A stretch of DNA of 64,000 bases, taken from positions 1,175,980,670 to 1,176,044,669 of the forward strand of contig OY728137.1 in NCBI GenBank assembly GCA_963277665.1, written 5' to 3'. The notes beneath the pieces are model-generated. The model was not told the origin of the DNA and did not search any database. It saw only the letters and a program-made list of their open reading frames with translations. A program made the translations under genes and the position numbers. Numbering within the stretch: position 1 is the stretch's first letter; each line of letters opens with the position of its first letter. Source of the DNA: Viscum album. Its lineage: Eukaryota > Streptophyta > Magnoliopsida > Santalales > Viscaceae. Positions 24,277-35,978 of the stretch are shown one piece after another.

Positions 24277-24290
24277 ACCTCCCCACCATA
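24277..24290 (-). other. E2 polypurine tract
   Basis: The minus strand reads ATGGTGGGGAGGT immediately before TGTAAG. The core TGGGGAGGT is identical to the tract of E1 (35970-35978), suggesting E1 and E2 belong to related lineages. Confidence 0.75.
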
Positions 24291-24299
24291 TAATAGATC

Positions 24300-27200
24300 A
24301 TCCTTAATATTCTCCAAGCATCACTATGATATCACGATGAACAATTATGGCCAATGTTCTCACATATCATATTCCCTTTCCTAGGTATCCTTATAAAAAT
24401 TTCTATGCTTCCATTACACTCAAACTATAGTTATTGTCCTACCCCAAAAATACTTCTCACTACGATCCATAATCCATATATAATTTTCCTTAAATTTGAA
24501 TCTACAAAAGTCTCAACATCTTTGATTCTTATCACCTGAGAGGGGTCAAGATGATATCTATGAAGCTATAACATGCCAAATGTGTTGTGCATGAAACATT
24601 TTTACTATGTAAGGGCTAACCAGTATGCCACTAAATAGACCCTTTCCACTTTGTCAATCAGCCTGAAATAACTTGGTGCTATCTTTCCGTATTTATTGAT
24701 ATGAAATTTTCCTAACATAGGAAACACTCAATGTAAAAAAAGATGAATAAACTCAAACTCCATAGGTTTTCTTTGATGGGTAGCATAATATTTTCACCTA
24801 CTGTACACAGTCAACAACTACTACCAAATTAACTGAACCTACTAAGAAGTCTCTTTCACAAAACTAAGTTCTATAATAATTGACTCACCACCCTAAAAAA
24901 AAGAATAACAGAATTGACTTATGTACAAATCATTGAAAGGTGCCATTATGATCGATATCTAGAATCTATTATTATATAAAAAATTCACAAGTTCCGTATG
25001 CTTTTCCCGTTAACCAATGAAATTCAAAACACATGCTCGTAACATATCCTCCAAAAACTAAATAGTCTATTCACATTGATAGTCAGTCTAATGATGATAG
25101 GATATGACCAGAGAAATTTGTAATCCCATAGAATTTTGGAGACCCTTCCTGAACTATTACATGAAATGAGGATCTCTATCAAAAACAATAATCCTTAAAA
25201 CATCATGAAACTGAAATATATTATGCACATATAGACTACCTATATCATTAAAAATGATGGTCTCCCTAATTGAAAAAATGTGGGATACCATCACCATTTA
25301 ATCCAAGATCACCCTTACTGCATCATTATTTCAAGGTGTTAGGTAATATTGTCACAAAATCCATAGTGAAATCATCCCATTTCCACTTAGGAATGGGTTG
25401 AGGCTTTAACATCCAAGTAGGACTCTAATTCTTGCCATTCACCTTTTGATAGATGAAACATATCTCCAAAAATCCCACTACCTCCTTATTTATTCATGAC
25501 CACTAATACTATATATGTAGATCATGATACATCTTCATAAAACCAAGATGTATCGCCCATCTAGAAGAATGAATATCTCTCATCATATTCTCATGAAATC
25601 CTGTAAGAACCCATACTCTTACATGGAAAGAATATAATTTATTCTACCAAGATACTATCCTGATGGTGTCTCCCCACCATATAATATGTCTCTAAAAACT
25701 AATCCCTTCAAATAAAATAGCTACTCCGTCTTGATCATGTCTTGAAGAATGGGTATAAAAGATGTCGTAGCCATATATAATCATCCCTAAGACTCCGAAA
25801 CAGCTAGATGCATGTTTGTAAAGAGTGAAATCTTGAATCAATCATTATAAGAATCACACATACTTATTCTGGCTTAAATAATTAATGAAATTTTTTTCTT
25901 TACCCAATGTATATTCCAAATCGAAGTCAAAAAACTGAAGATAATTGACCCACATCCCCTACTAAAGGTTCAGGTCATGCTAGGAAAATATGTACTTGAG
26001 GATATTTTGGTCTATGTACACCAAAAACCTCTCACCCAAAAAATAGTGTCTCTAGCACCTTAGGTCATTTACCACTATATCTAACTCCAAATCATGATTC
26101 TAGTAATTTCTCTCATACGATGTCAGATTTATAGATAAATTAGAAACTACTTGATTCTCGTGCATTAGTAACTTATCTAATTATAACTCTATAGGTATCA
26201 TAATACACAATATATTATTTATCTGGAATAGGTAAAGTGATTTTAGGTGCTGATTTCAGTCTACTCTTTGTCTCTTAAAAGGAATCCTCAAAAGAATCTG
26301 ACAAAAAAAAATCATCCCTTTCTTGGTTAACCAGAACATCAGTGCTGCAAAATGGGAGAAGTCTTAGATAAAGCACTGATAATAACTATATAAACCCCTA
26401 AAATCAGAATCTAGAATACATTCTTGGGTCTATACCAAGATACAATAGAAGAAACCTTCTCTAGGTTCACTAACACTCTTACCTATGAGATGACATGGAC
26501 CAAGAAGTACACTTCCTCAATCCATAAACTGTATTAGTATAGCTTGGCATAAATATAATTCTCTATCAATGTACTGAAGATGATTTCAATATATTAGGAA
26601 TGAACTTCCATTGGATGGGAGTTTTCTAAGATTTCATTAGATAAATACACCACAAAATGATCTAGAAAAGGATGAAATATCAAATTCATCAAGGCCATGA
26701 ATACCTCCAGTGCATTTGTGAAATGAAACAACATACCTATAAACTCATATAAGCTATAAATTCTCATAAAATAAGTTAAAGGTATGTCCGATGGTCTCAC
26801 CCTCAATTGGCGGTATCCTAATTTCAAATTTATCTCGGTGAAAATCTTTTCACTTCTTATTTGATCAAATTGATCCTTGATACGAAGAAGGGTATACCAA
26901 TTCTTGACCATCATCTGGTTCAATCTTCTATAATCCACACATATTCATAAAGTACCGTCATCATTCTTAGAAAAAAGAACTATAAAACTCTATATAGACA
27001 TACTAGGCCATATGAAACCATTATATTCTAGATCTTCCAATTTAAATTTCTACTCTCGAAGCTCTACTGGCCCCATTCAGTATGGTGGAATAGAAACTGG
27101 ATCTACTACCGACACCAAATAGATAGTGAACTTGATCTCTCTCTTGGGCGGTAAAACAAAAAAATAATTATAAGAAACATCATGAAACTGATCTATAATT

Positions 27201-27720
27201 GTAGGAAAATTATCCTACTAAATTACACCCTCGCCTAAAATAAGGCTTGCTATATGTTCCATGATACAATCCAGTCTACACTGAGTTGGTCCTATATGAC
27301 CAGCCAGAAGATCCTATCCAACCTAGTGGAAATAACTAACTACTTCTACAGATATAAAGGTAATTCAACTTAGATAATAAATGATATGATCATGGTATAG
27401 AAATAACCAATCCATGCCACCAATTAAATCAAAACCTATCATTTCCAACACAAATGGTTCCCACAAGAAATTATAACAACCGATTTCCAAATAACATGGT
27501 TTTCAATAATTGATATTCTATAACCACACTACTAAGGATGTATCGATGGTCAAACCACCATCCAATATTTCCACAAAAAATTAAAAAATGTTCTAAAAAA
27601 GGATTATATAAAATATAATGAAATTATCCTATATAAAAACATTCTAAATAGTATATGATATATGAATCATACCTCTGATGGTAGAAGGTTCTGCATCCGC
27701 ACTAGCTAGAGTAGTCTGTA
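24300..27720 (-). pseudogene. E2 pol: protease, RT, RNase H, integrase, C-terminal tail
   Basis: Reading down the minus strand, the RT block (26594-26938) has YRRLNQMMVKNWYTLLRIKD, FTEINLKLGYRQLRV and the FxNALEVFMALMNLIF block. The catalytic box reads YLSNEIL where functional enzymes have Y/F-x-DD-I-L, so both aspartates are gone. The integrase (about 24950-25570) shows PKWKWDDFTMDFVTILPNT and a DRDPHF-like block. The tail (about 24330-24480) ends in a WKHRNFYKDT-like block and EHWP-LF, as in chromovirus C-termini (about 300 residues after the catalytic core). Protease lies at about 27200-27700 and is poorly preserved. Stops and frameshifts are frequent throughout. Confidence 0.82.
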
Positions 27721-28950
27721 TATCATGAAGCTAACTTTACCCTATACCCTAGGATCTAATCTAACTCCCCTAGGATATTACCACTTCCTAGTACTACCAC
27801 TTATGCACTGGGGTACCATGTCCCTTTCCTTGACCTGAATGTCTTGTGGAACTCCAGCCACTTGTCTGTTGAGGAGTAGCTGAGTCCTTCCCAAACTCCA
27901 GTACCTATCCTAATCCCTTTCTACTGATCTATTATGATAAGTTCCTAAAAAATTCTAAATATGACCCATATGGACATAATAATGACACTCCAATATAGGG
28001 TATGGTCCCAAATGCCACTTCTGGCCAAAATTTTAACACTAATAGAACTGAAAGGGAACATGATCTTGAGATGGATTCCCACTACCCTGAAAGGTCTACC
28101 CACTCTCAACTTTCTAAAAAATATCATTACGACACTTACTGAAAATAGAATAAGTGCTCCCAACTCATCATACTAAAATATATTGTCCATTGATCATGGG
28201 ATCTCTCAGATTGAGTACCCGATTCTTCACATTTGAAAATCCATTTTGGAGAAAGATGTTTACCTACGACTTGATCTCATAGTGAAGAATGTCCTAATAA
28301 ACATCTCACTATGGATATATCATCAACTTCTAAACACAACATAAAGTGATTCAAGTTGGTGAAATATATTGTGTCGTTCATCACTAACCTCCCCTAATGT
28401 ATCAGCTGTATAAATATACAATACATCTCATCACTCAATGTATTAGGATATAATTGGCTTAGGAATTTCTCCTTGATTCCTTTTGAATATACCTACTCTT
28501 CCTACCCATATTTTTCTTGAATTTCCTACCAATGCATGATAGGTCCATAAAGCATGTACACATTGATCTCCACCCTCCAATAAATGGGTGTATTGAGGTT
28601 CTTGAAGATATTCTGGACAGACTCGATCTAGAAATAGGATTCCTAGGGACCAACCTCCATAGTGATCATTAATGTATGTTGTAGCTAAAAATATCTTACC
28701 AAATCATTCATCAAAGGAATGGTATAAAAATTATACCTTTCCATGGATCACATGAACCTCAAGAAGTTTTCGTGAAGATGAATATCTATTTTATCCTCAG
28801 GGTTTATAGGAAGCTCTAGATCAACTACAATAGGTGAATTCTTATTTCTACACTCCAAATTATAAATTCAAAGATGAGGATGAAACATTTTATCAATAAG
28901 ACAAACACACTCCCTAGAACACTAGATAAAACCAGTTCAACTTCAAAAGG
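27721..28950 (-). pseudogene. E2 gag
   Basis: Capsid remnants on the minus strand include an EIQEKYG-YSKGIKEKFLSQLY-like block (about 28440-28540). This corresponds to the chromovirus gag segment where a F-x-x-x-F-x-x-x-Y motif is followed by a K/E-rich FL-x-L block. A degenerate zinc knuckle (CHYYVHMGHIQNF) lies at about 27955-27995. Several frames must be combined, and I could not place the start codon. The reading frame at 28459-28653 covers only part of it. Confidence 0.6.
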
Positions 28951-29423
28951 TGACAAAAACAAAGAACCAAAGGCTCATGGACTCTCTAAAAATTTCTTAA
29001 AATTATTTTAGTATGATATAATAGTTCTTTCATTTACACTTATCAGATATAACATATATCCCATTTCACAGTTCATATGAAAAATATATCAGATGCAATA
29101 AATATGTCCCTATCACGAATAATGCATGTCAATATATATCCCTATGTTCCTATCATGATGCATGTATACACATCTCATGAAATACTGGTCCATGACTATA
29201 TTTCTCTAGAAAAAATAACATTACACAATATGTGAATCACCCTAGGTGAAATAACATCAACCATAACAATTGAACATCATGAAATGAAATCCCATCCTTG
29301 GGTAATAAAAATTTATCCCATACATGGGTTATCTACTCCCATTAACCATCTCATTACCATGTCCTCACACATCCCAGTCTCCTTTATACCTTCCCAAAAT
29401 AGTAAATCAATAAAAAATAAAAA
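28951..29423 (-). other. E2 leader between primer-binding site and gag
   Basis: This is AT-rich sequence without coding signals, in the position of the 5' untranslated leader of E2. Confidence 0.45.
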
Positions 29424-29441
29424 CTTTATCCTCTGATACTA
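29424..29441 (-). other. E2 primer-binding site (initiator tRNA-Met type)
   Basis: The minus strand reads TAGTATCAGAGGATAAAG, 3 bases (AAG) inside the LTR end. It matches TGGTATCAGAG with one change. Confidence 0.85.
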
Positions 29442-29444
29442 CTT

Positions 29445-31679
29445 TGTAACATCCCTCGATCTTAAAATATCTCACATGGACAAATAATATTACTCATGTG
29501 ACCTCATGAATGCCTCCCATATACCATAGGCTATTGACTAGTAATGGGAGTGTGATGAATATAGTTGGTATACTATACCTCATGGTATAGAGTTACAATA
29601 TTACTGAAATGAACAACAATAATTAATAAATAATATAATAACAAAAATTATAGAAACAATACAATATAAAACTAGGAAGTAAAAGGAGAAACCAATAAAA
29701 TAGTAATAATGAATCATGTAATGAAAAGATGAAATGTATATAAATGTCAAACTAAAAGTCATAAAATATAAAGGAACTAGATAAAACAAATAAATTCAAA
29801 ATACCTCAGTTCCGAACCCCATGTCAGTCCTATCTCTAAACTCCAACCCACCCAGCATGCAACAATTAGCAGAAAGTTCCCTTTCCCTTGTCCAGTCCCA
29901 CATCCAAGTAATCTGCTCTAACACTAAACAATGACCCGAATATGGTGTGAGTAAAACTTAGTAGGCTGACACCAGCATGTCTAAAAAAACTAGTCTAATA
30001 ATAAGTTCATGTAATAAAGTAATAAACATGTGTATTAATTAATCAATTAAAATAATAAAACAATCAACCAACTTTGGCACCATTCCAGAATATATCTAAG
30101 CATGCATCATACACATGACAACCATAAAATCAACCCATGGAAAAATCCAATAACCTATCAAATCCTGATGTATAATTATTTTAGAATCTAGTCCAATACC
30201 TCTAAATAATCATTTCAATATCCAAGAATGGACCTCTATATAATCATTTCAGTATTCAGGAAAAAAACTCTATATATGCATTACAACATATGAGCATAGA
30301 CCACTATATAATAATTACAACATGAGACTAGGCCAAGCCAACTATATAAACATTACAACATGAAAATCTGATGAGCCCACTATATAAGAATTACAACATG
30401 AATCACAACTCATGTCATAATAGAAAAAATATCATAATATCATATCATAAGACTCAATGTTTAATTCTATAACTTACAAATTGTCTTTCAATTCCACACT
30501 CATTTTTATATCAAATAATTTCCATTAATTTTGATAAACAATAAGACATTACCAAATTGATTCTATATCAAGAAATCACTCGAGTTCTCATGTCATTATA
30601 ATAAAAAATTAATCCATTATCCAATTCATTATTATTCAAGGGTTTTCTCCCCAATGGGTAACCACAATCTAGGACACAATTCCATTGAATCCAAAGGGAT
30701 CCAAGGAATAATATAGTCCTTGATTTATAATTATTCATCATTCAAATAATTAATTCACACATTGTTTTGGTGAAATCAAAATATTTCACATACTTAACAA
30801 TTTAATAGACCATACGATTAAGTTTTAGACCACCTACCTTTATCCAACAATAGAAATATGATTACCATAGCTAACACCAACAAAAAGAATAGTGAAGAAG
30901 ATCAGATGAAGAAACATAGATTACAAAGACCCATATCAACACCTGATTCCATGGTGGTGAAAAGGTTACACCTATTTAATGGATATAAATACAAGTGATG
31001 AAGGAAAACCTAAGCCAAACAACTCACCTGTGATCAATTACTTGAATTTGATGTTTGGAATGAAGGAAGGGGATCTAAAATTACTTGGAAATAACCTAGG
31101 GATTGAGAGAGGAGGGATACATGAAATATGCATTAAAAAAATAATCATTCATAAGGACTTATAATCATTAATCTTGAGAAGTGAATGTCATGTAAATGTA
31201 TTACATGACATGAAATCATTAATTTTAGAGTATGCCGAAATTTGCGTCACCTTGGGTGAATTTAAAGATACCCAAACATTACCAATAATTTAATGTAGAT
31301 TCAAAAAATGTAACTATTTATATGTTATATTTCATTCAAATCATATGTATGGTGATAGTTACTTGTATTTTAATACATATAAACAATGTGTAAATTTCCT
31401 ATGGGCAGTTTTAAGCCTATAATCCCCAGAAGTTCCCAAACCACCTCTAAAGCCTTCTAAACTCACGAAAAACCCTCATAATCCCATTTAAAACATTTAT
31501 ACCTAGAAACCATTAATTTAAATAAACATACATCCTAATAATTTAGGCCATTTTTCCAAAAAAATATCCTCATCTCTAAACATGACTCAACTAACATGGT
31601 TTAAAGACAAAGTAAAATGCAAACAGAATAGGTTCAACGAAAAAAAGAGGGATGTACCTGAAAAAAATGGGATCTTAAA
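29445..31679 (-). repeat. E2 5' LTR (2235 bp)
   Basis: On the plus strand it starts TGTAACATCCCTCGATC and ends near GGGATCTTAAA, aligning with GGATGAGACCTTACA at 24276. It is uninterrupted here and so gives the empty-site sequence for E3 in the other LTR (near 29600). It contains the 34-bp array at 30165-30410. Confidence 0.87.
30165..30410. repeat. 34-bp degenerate minisatellite in E2 5' LTR
   Basis: Imperfect units contain CTCTATATAATCATTTCAGTAT or ACTATATAATAATTACAACAT, parallel to 22761-22975. The units are more scrambled than in the other LTR. Confidence 0.65.
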
Positions 31680-34600
31680 GACTAATTTCAAAGGATATAA
31701 TGATCCTGAAGATGCTATGGACTGGTTGGAAAATATAGGGTTATTTTTTGACTTATTGGATATTCCTGATCCGATTAATGTAAATTGTGCTACCAATAAG
31801 TTGGAATGAACTAAAAGGAGATGATCAGATTCAATAGTAATGAATAAGATGCATGAGGATTTGGAGTGGAATGAATTTAGATTTATTTTAACTAAAATTT
31901 CTATCTATAATCTATTGTGATATATAGGGATATGGACTTTTTCAACCTCCATAAGGTTGATAAGGCTGTGATGTAGTACGCGAACCAATTTTTAGAGATT
32001 GTGCAGTTTTACCATGAGATTATATCGAATGATAAGATGGTGGATTGATGGTATGAGATGGTTCTCCAACATTATATCCATCCCAATATTTTCTTAATAA
32101 ATCTTAATTAATATGATGAAATACAGAATATGGCATTGATTGTTGAGCTTGATCTAGCTGGTAATTCATGGTTGATGAGAGTTCCTTTTTCTCCCAGAAA
32201 AAGTTCTATGAGTTACTTTAAAGGAAACAGAAAGTGTGATGAGCCACATGGTGGGTCTAGAAAGTAGGTGTCTTATAAAACATCTGCAGTTCCAAGAATA
32301 TGCCCTTTTACTTACTTCTAGTGTGGAAAAGTTTTGTATTCAAAAAGGTTTTTCTTTGGGGTATCCATGATCTATTGTTTATGCAGACACTCAGGTCACA
32401 TACAGAAGTTATGCCATATGTTTTCCACTATGAATAGTGGAACAATCTCATCAATTCCTAAAAGTACTCTGATACAATCATATTTTTTCAATAAAAGGGG
32501 TTCTATCCATAAACATCTGGAACGAATCTTTCCATAGCATAAGAATATCAAGAGAAAGTGGATACAGGTCTAGTGACCGTGAGAGGCACCATCACTATAG
32601 ATTTATCTTTAGTGAATGATTTATTTGATAATGGTGAATATGACTCATTTATTTGAAAGTGTATTGTGAACTTACTAAAGTTTACTGTGGATATTTCATA
32701 TTATGTAATGGATATAATATTCCCCACAGAACAATGAGAGAGCATGGTATCAGTTGTCATGGTTGTTTTTTTCTCTTTATTAGAGTTTGAAATTGCCTAG
32801 AATTTTGTAGTTTACAACATAAAACTTCTAGTCATTATTCTTGGTATAGATTGGTTCATTGTTAATAAGGTCCCTATTTACTTTTATCTCTGATGGGTCT
32901 CATTTACTTTCCCTGATTGAGAGTACCATGTTTTTTAGGGAGAATAGGGCCTGAGGATGACTAGTGTCAAACCTTATTATATAGTTTTGGAGAAAGTAAT
33001 ATCAGATTTTTATTTTCATCTAGCGTAGTAATCTTTGAGTGATGATTTCCCTCCAATTTTTGTTGAGTTTCTAAAATGTTTGGTTTTTATTTATCTGGTT
33101 TGGCATCAGTAATAGAGGTATATTGTTCTTTTTATTTAGTACCTGGTACTAAACCAGTGTCTATTACTTCTTACTAAATGTCTCCAATTATATTAATGGA
33201 GTTAAAGACATAGTGGGATGACCTATTGGGGAAATGATTTATTTTCCCAAGTGTGTCACCTTTGATGGTTCCTGTTCTATTTTCTAGTAAATATGATGAA
33301 ACAATTCACCTATGTGTTGATTACCATAAAATAAATCAGGTTATAGTGAAGAACAAGTATCCATTGCCATGGATTGATGAGTTTTTGAATAGTTGAAAGG
33401 GGTGAAGGGGTTTTTGAAGATTAATCATCAATATAGTTATCACCAACTGATAATAAAATAATATGACTTTCAGAAGACCACCTCCTAGAGTAGATATTTC
33501 CATTATGAGTATCTTTTCATGCCATTTGGGATAGAAAATACTCATGCAGTATTTTTGGATTTGATTAATATAATATTTAAAAAGTATCTTATTACGTTCA
33601 TGTTGGTATTTTTGGATGATATCCTATTCTACTCTAAACCCGAGTTGGATCATGTGAATCATTTGATAAAAGTTCTAGAAATGATGAGAAATCACCGATT
33701 TTTTCCAAGATATAAAAATGTGATTTCTGGATCCAGGAAGTGAATTTATTGTGACACATGATCTATATACAAGAAATTTTATTTGTTACAATTATGATGA
33801 AATATATTATGAAATGGGGGAAACAATATATTTTTTTTTGATATTTGGAACTTCTAGTGTTTAGCAAGGTATTATCTCTGATTTGTAAATGATTTTTTGT
33901 TGTTGGATTCTCTGATGACCACTCTCACTCAGAAGGGAGTGAACTTCACTTGGGATGATAAATATTAGATTTATTTAATTGAGTTGAAATTTCTTTTGAC
34001 TACTACACCTGTGTTGACTCTTCCAGAGGCAGATAAGGACTATTTTTAATTTTTTGACAAATTAGGTTGAGGTTTGGGATTCATTATTATCAAGGGTGAT
34101 CACGTCGTAGCCTATGGTTCTCAATATCTAAGGCCATATAAAAAATATTATTCAACCCATGACCTTGAATACATATCCATGATGCATGTGATTATGATTG
34201 GGGAACATTAAATTTTAGATGAATATTTATCATGTTTTCTGAACATAGGAGATGGAGTTATATCTTTTCTAAAAAATATTTGAATCTTCAGAAGAGACAT
34301 TGGGTGGAGTACCTATAGTTTTTTTCTATAATGATTACACCTTGAGGAAGGGGAATTCCATTACTGATGCTTCAAGTTGGAAAATTACAACCTATCCCAT
34401 GAGAGAATCATCTGGCGAGTAGAACATGACAATTCTTTTTTGCACAGTTTCATTTAGGAGTCTAGGAAGAAGGAGGAGAGACTATTTTGGAGAGTGTTGT
34501 ACTGACATTAACATTTCTTAAGATGATTCTTTAGCAGAATCAGCTTGATGATGATTTCTATGAAATTAGGGGACCTATTTATTATAGGGATACCATTGGT

Positions 34601-35945
34601 TAATGGTTGTTCTCTTATGAGTCTATCCTATGCATTATAATCAATTTTTTCCCTTTGTCTATGAGAAAATATGTGATGGGAGATTTCCATAATTCCTACT
34701 GAGATATACACCATGGTACCATGAAGATGTTCTATGAAATAAAATAATGATTCAGGTGTTTAGATATGATATATAATATTTTTGAATTTGTTTCATCTTG
34801 TTATACAAGTTAAAATGTTAGGGTTGTGTACCAAATACCTTTGGGTTTACTTTATCCACTTCCAGTGCCGACTTGGAAGTGGGATGATATTTATATGGAA
34901 TTTGTAGTTGGGATACCACATAACCCTCAATGATATAATGAAATATGGGTTATGGTTGATAGGATAACCAAATCATATCACTTTATACCCATTCATTATT
35001 CAATCAACGTTAAGGAATTGGGAAATATCTATGTGAAAGATATATTTCGCTTATATGAGGTCCCATCTTCTATAATATCTGATAGAGATCCTCATTTTAC
35101 CCCTCATTTTTGGAGATTAATTTAAGACGTTTTGTTATCTTAGGTTCTTTTGGGTATGAAATACCTTCCATAGATGGGTGGTCAGATAGAAATGGGTATA
35201 CCGATTCTTGAGGATATGTTACGGGGCTACATTATCGCCATTGGGGGAGGTGGGGATGTCCATTTGGGACTGGTTAAATTTGATTATAATAATAGTTACC
35301 AATATAAAATTTGGATTAACCCTTTTAAGACTTTTATGGTAGTCTATATAAGTTTCCATTTTTGGGGTCAGAGATTGGTGAGACTTCCTTGATTGGATCG
35401 AGTTTGTTCTAAGAGATGATAATGAAGATTTAGTTAATTCATAACAGAATATTAATGGAACAAATTTGGTACAATCATTTTTTTGGAAATCATATATGAT
35501 CTTTTTAGTTTTCATTTAGAGACTGGGTGTTTTATAGAGTTTTTTACCATTTGGTTCATTTATGGATTGGTAAGCAACGGAAGCTTACTCCTCTCTCAAT
35601 GGGTCCTTTTGAGGTTACTGAGTGGGTGGGGAAAGTGGATCACTATTTATAAATTCCTTCATAGTTGAATAAGATCCTATTTTGTTCATGAATCTTATCT
35701 TTAAAAGTATATTTTTGACCCTTTTCAATTTTTGAGTTAGAGAGATCTTGATGTTGAGCCTAATTTATCCATGATTGATCATCCAATCCAGATTGTGGAT
35801 TATAAGACAATATTTCTTCATGGTAGGATGATAGCTTTTGTCTATGTGATATGGAAGCATGGCTATTATTCTCATGAGAATTAGGTGGATGAGGAATATA
35901 TGAATGAGTATTGGCCACATCTCTTTTATGTGGAAGCGTATTGAT
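31680..35945 (+). pseudogene. E1 gag (C-terminal part) and pol
   Basis: Gag resumes with TNFKGYNDPEDAMDWLENI (31680-31736). A degenerate zinc knuckle (CRHSGHIQKLC) is near 32378-32412. Protease is marked by IILGIDWF near 32836-32862. RT has LCVDYHKINQVIVKNKYPLP (about 33313-33372), FGIENTHAVFLDLINIIF, and a catalytic FLDDIL that is still intact (33609-33626). RNase H and a zinc-binding region follow. The integrase core is at about 34868-35120 with [40 protein letters not shown] and DRDPHFTPHFW. The tail (about 35760-35940) has HPIQIVDYKT and EYWPHLF, as in chromoviruses. Many stops and frameshifts. Confidence 0.88.
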
Positions 35946-35970
35946 AGACTTTATGGGATTTTTTTATATT

Positions 35971-35978
35971 GGGGAGGT
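35971..35978 (+). other. E1 polypurine tract
   Basis: TTGGGGAGGT runs up to TGTAACATCCC, giving the exact start of the 3' LTR. Confidence 0.75.

Larger units (their letters stand above)
11848..31679 (-). mobile_element. E2: Ty3/gypsy chromovirus inserted antisense into E1 gag
   Basis: E2 is about 9.6 kb once E3 is removed. On the minus strand the order is 5' LTR 31679-29445, primer-binding site 29441-29424, gag, protease, RT, RNase H, integrase, C-terminal tail, polypurine tract (24277-24290), and a 3' LTR that starts at 24276 and runs to 11848 but is interrupted by E3. The joined 3' LTR (167 + 2068 bases) and the 5' LTR (2235) come out equal in length. The flanks read ACTTG on the left (11843-11847) and ACTAA on the right (31681-31685), a plausible decayed target duplication. 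Genes are riddled with stops. Confidence 0.87.

Noticed and set aside
31587..31796. 69-residue minus-strand frame
   Set aside because: Antisense shadow of E1 gag.
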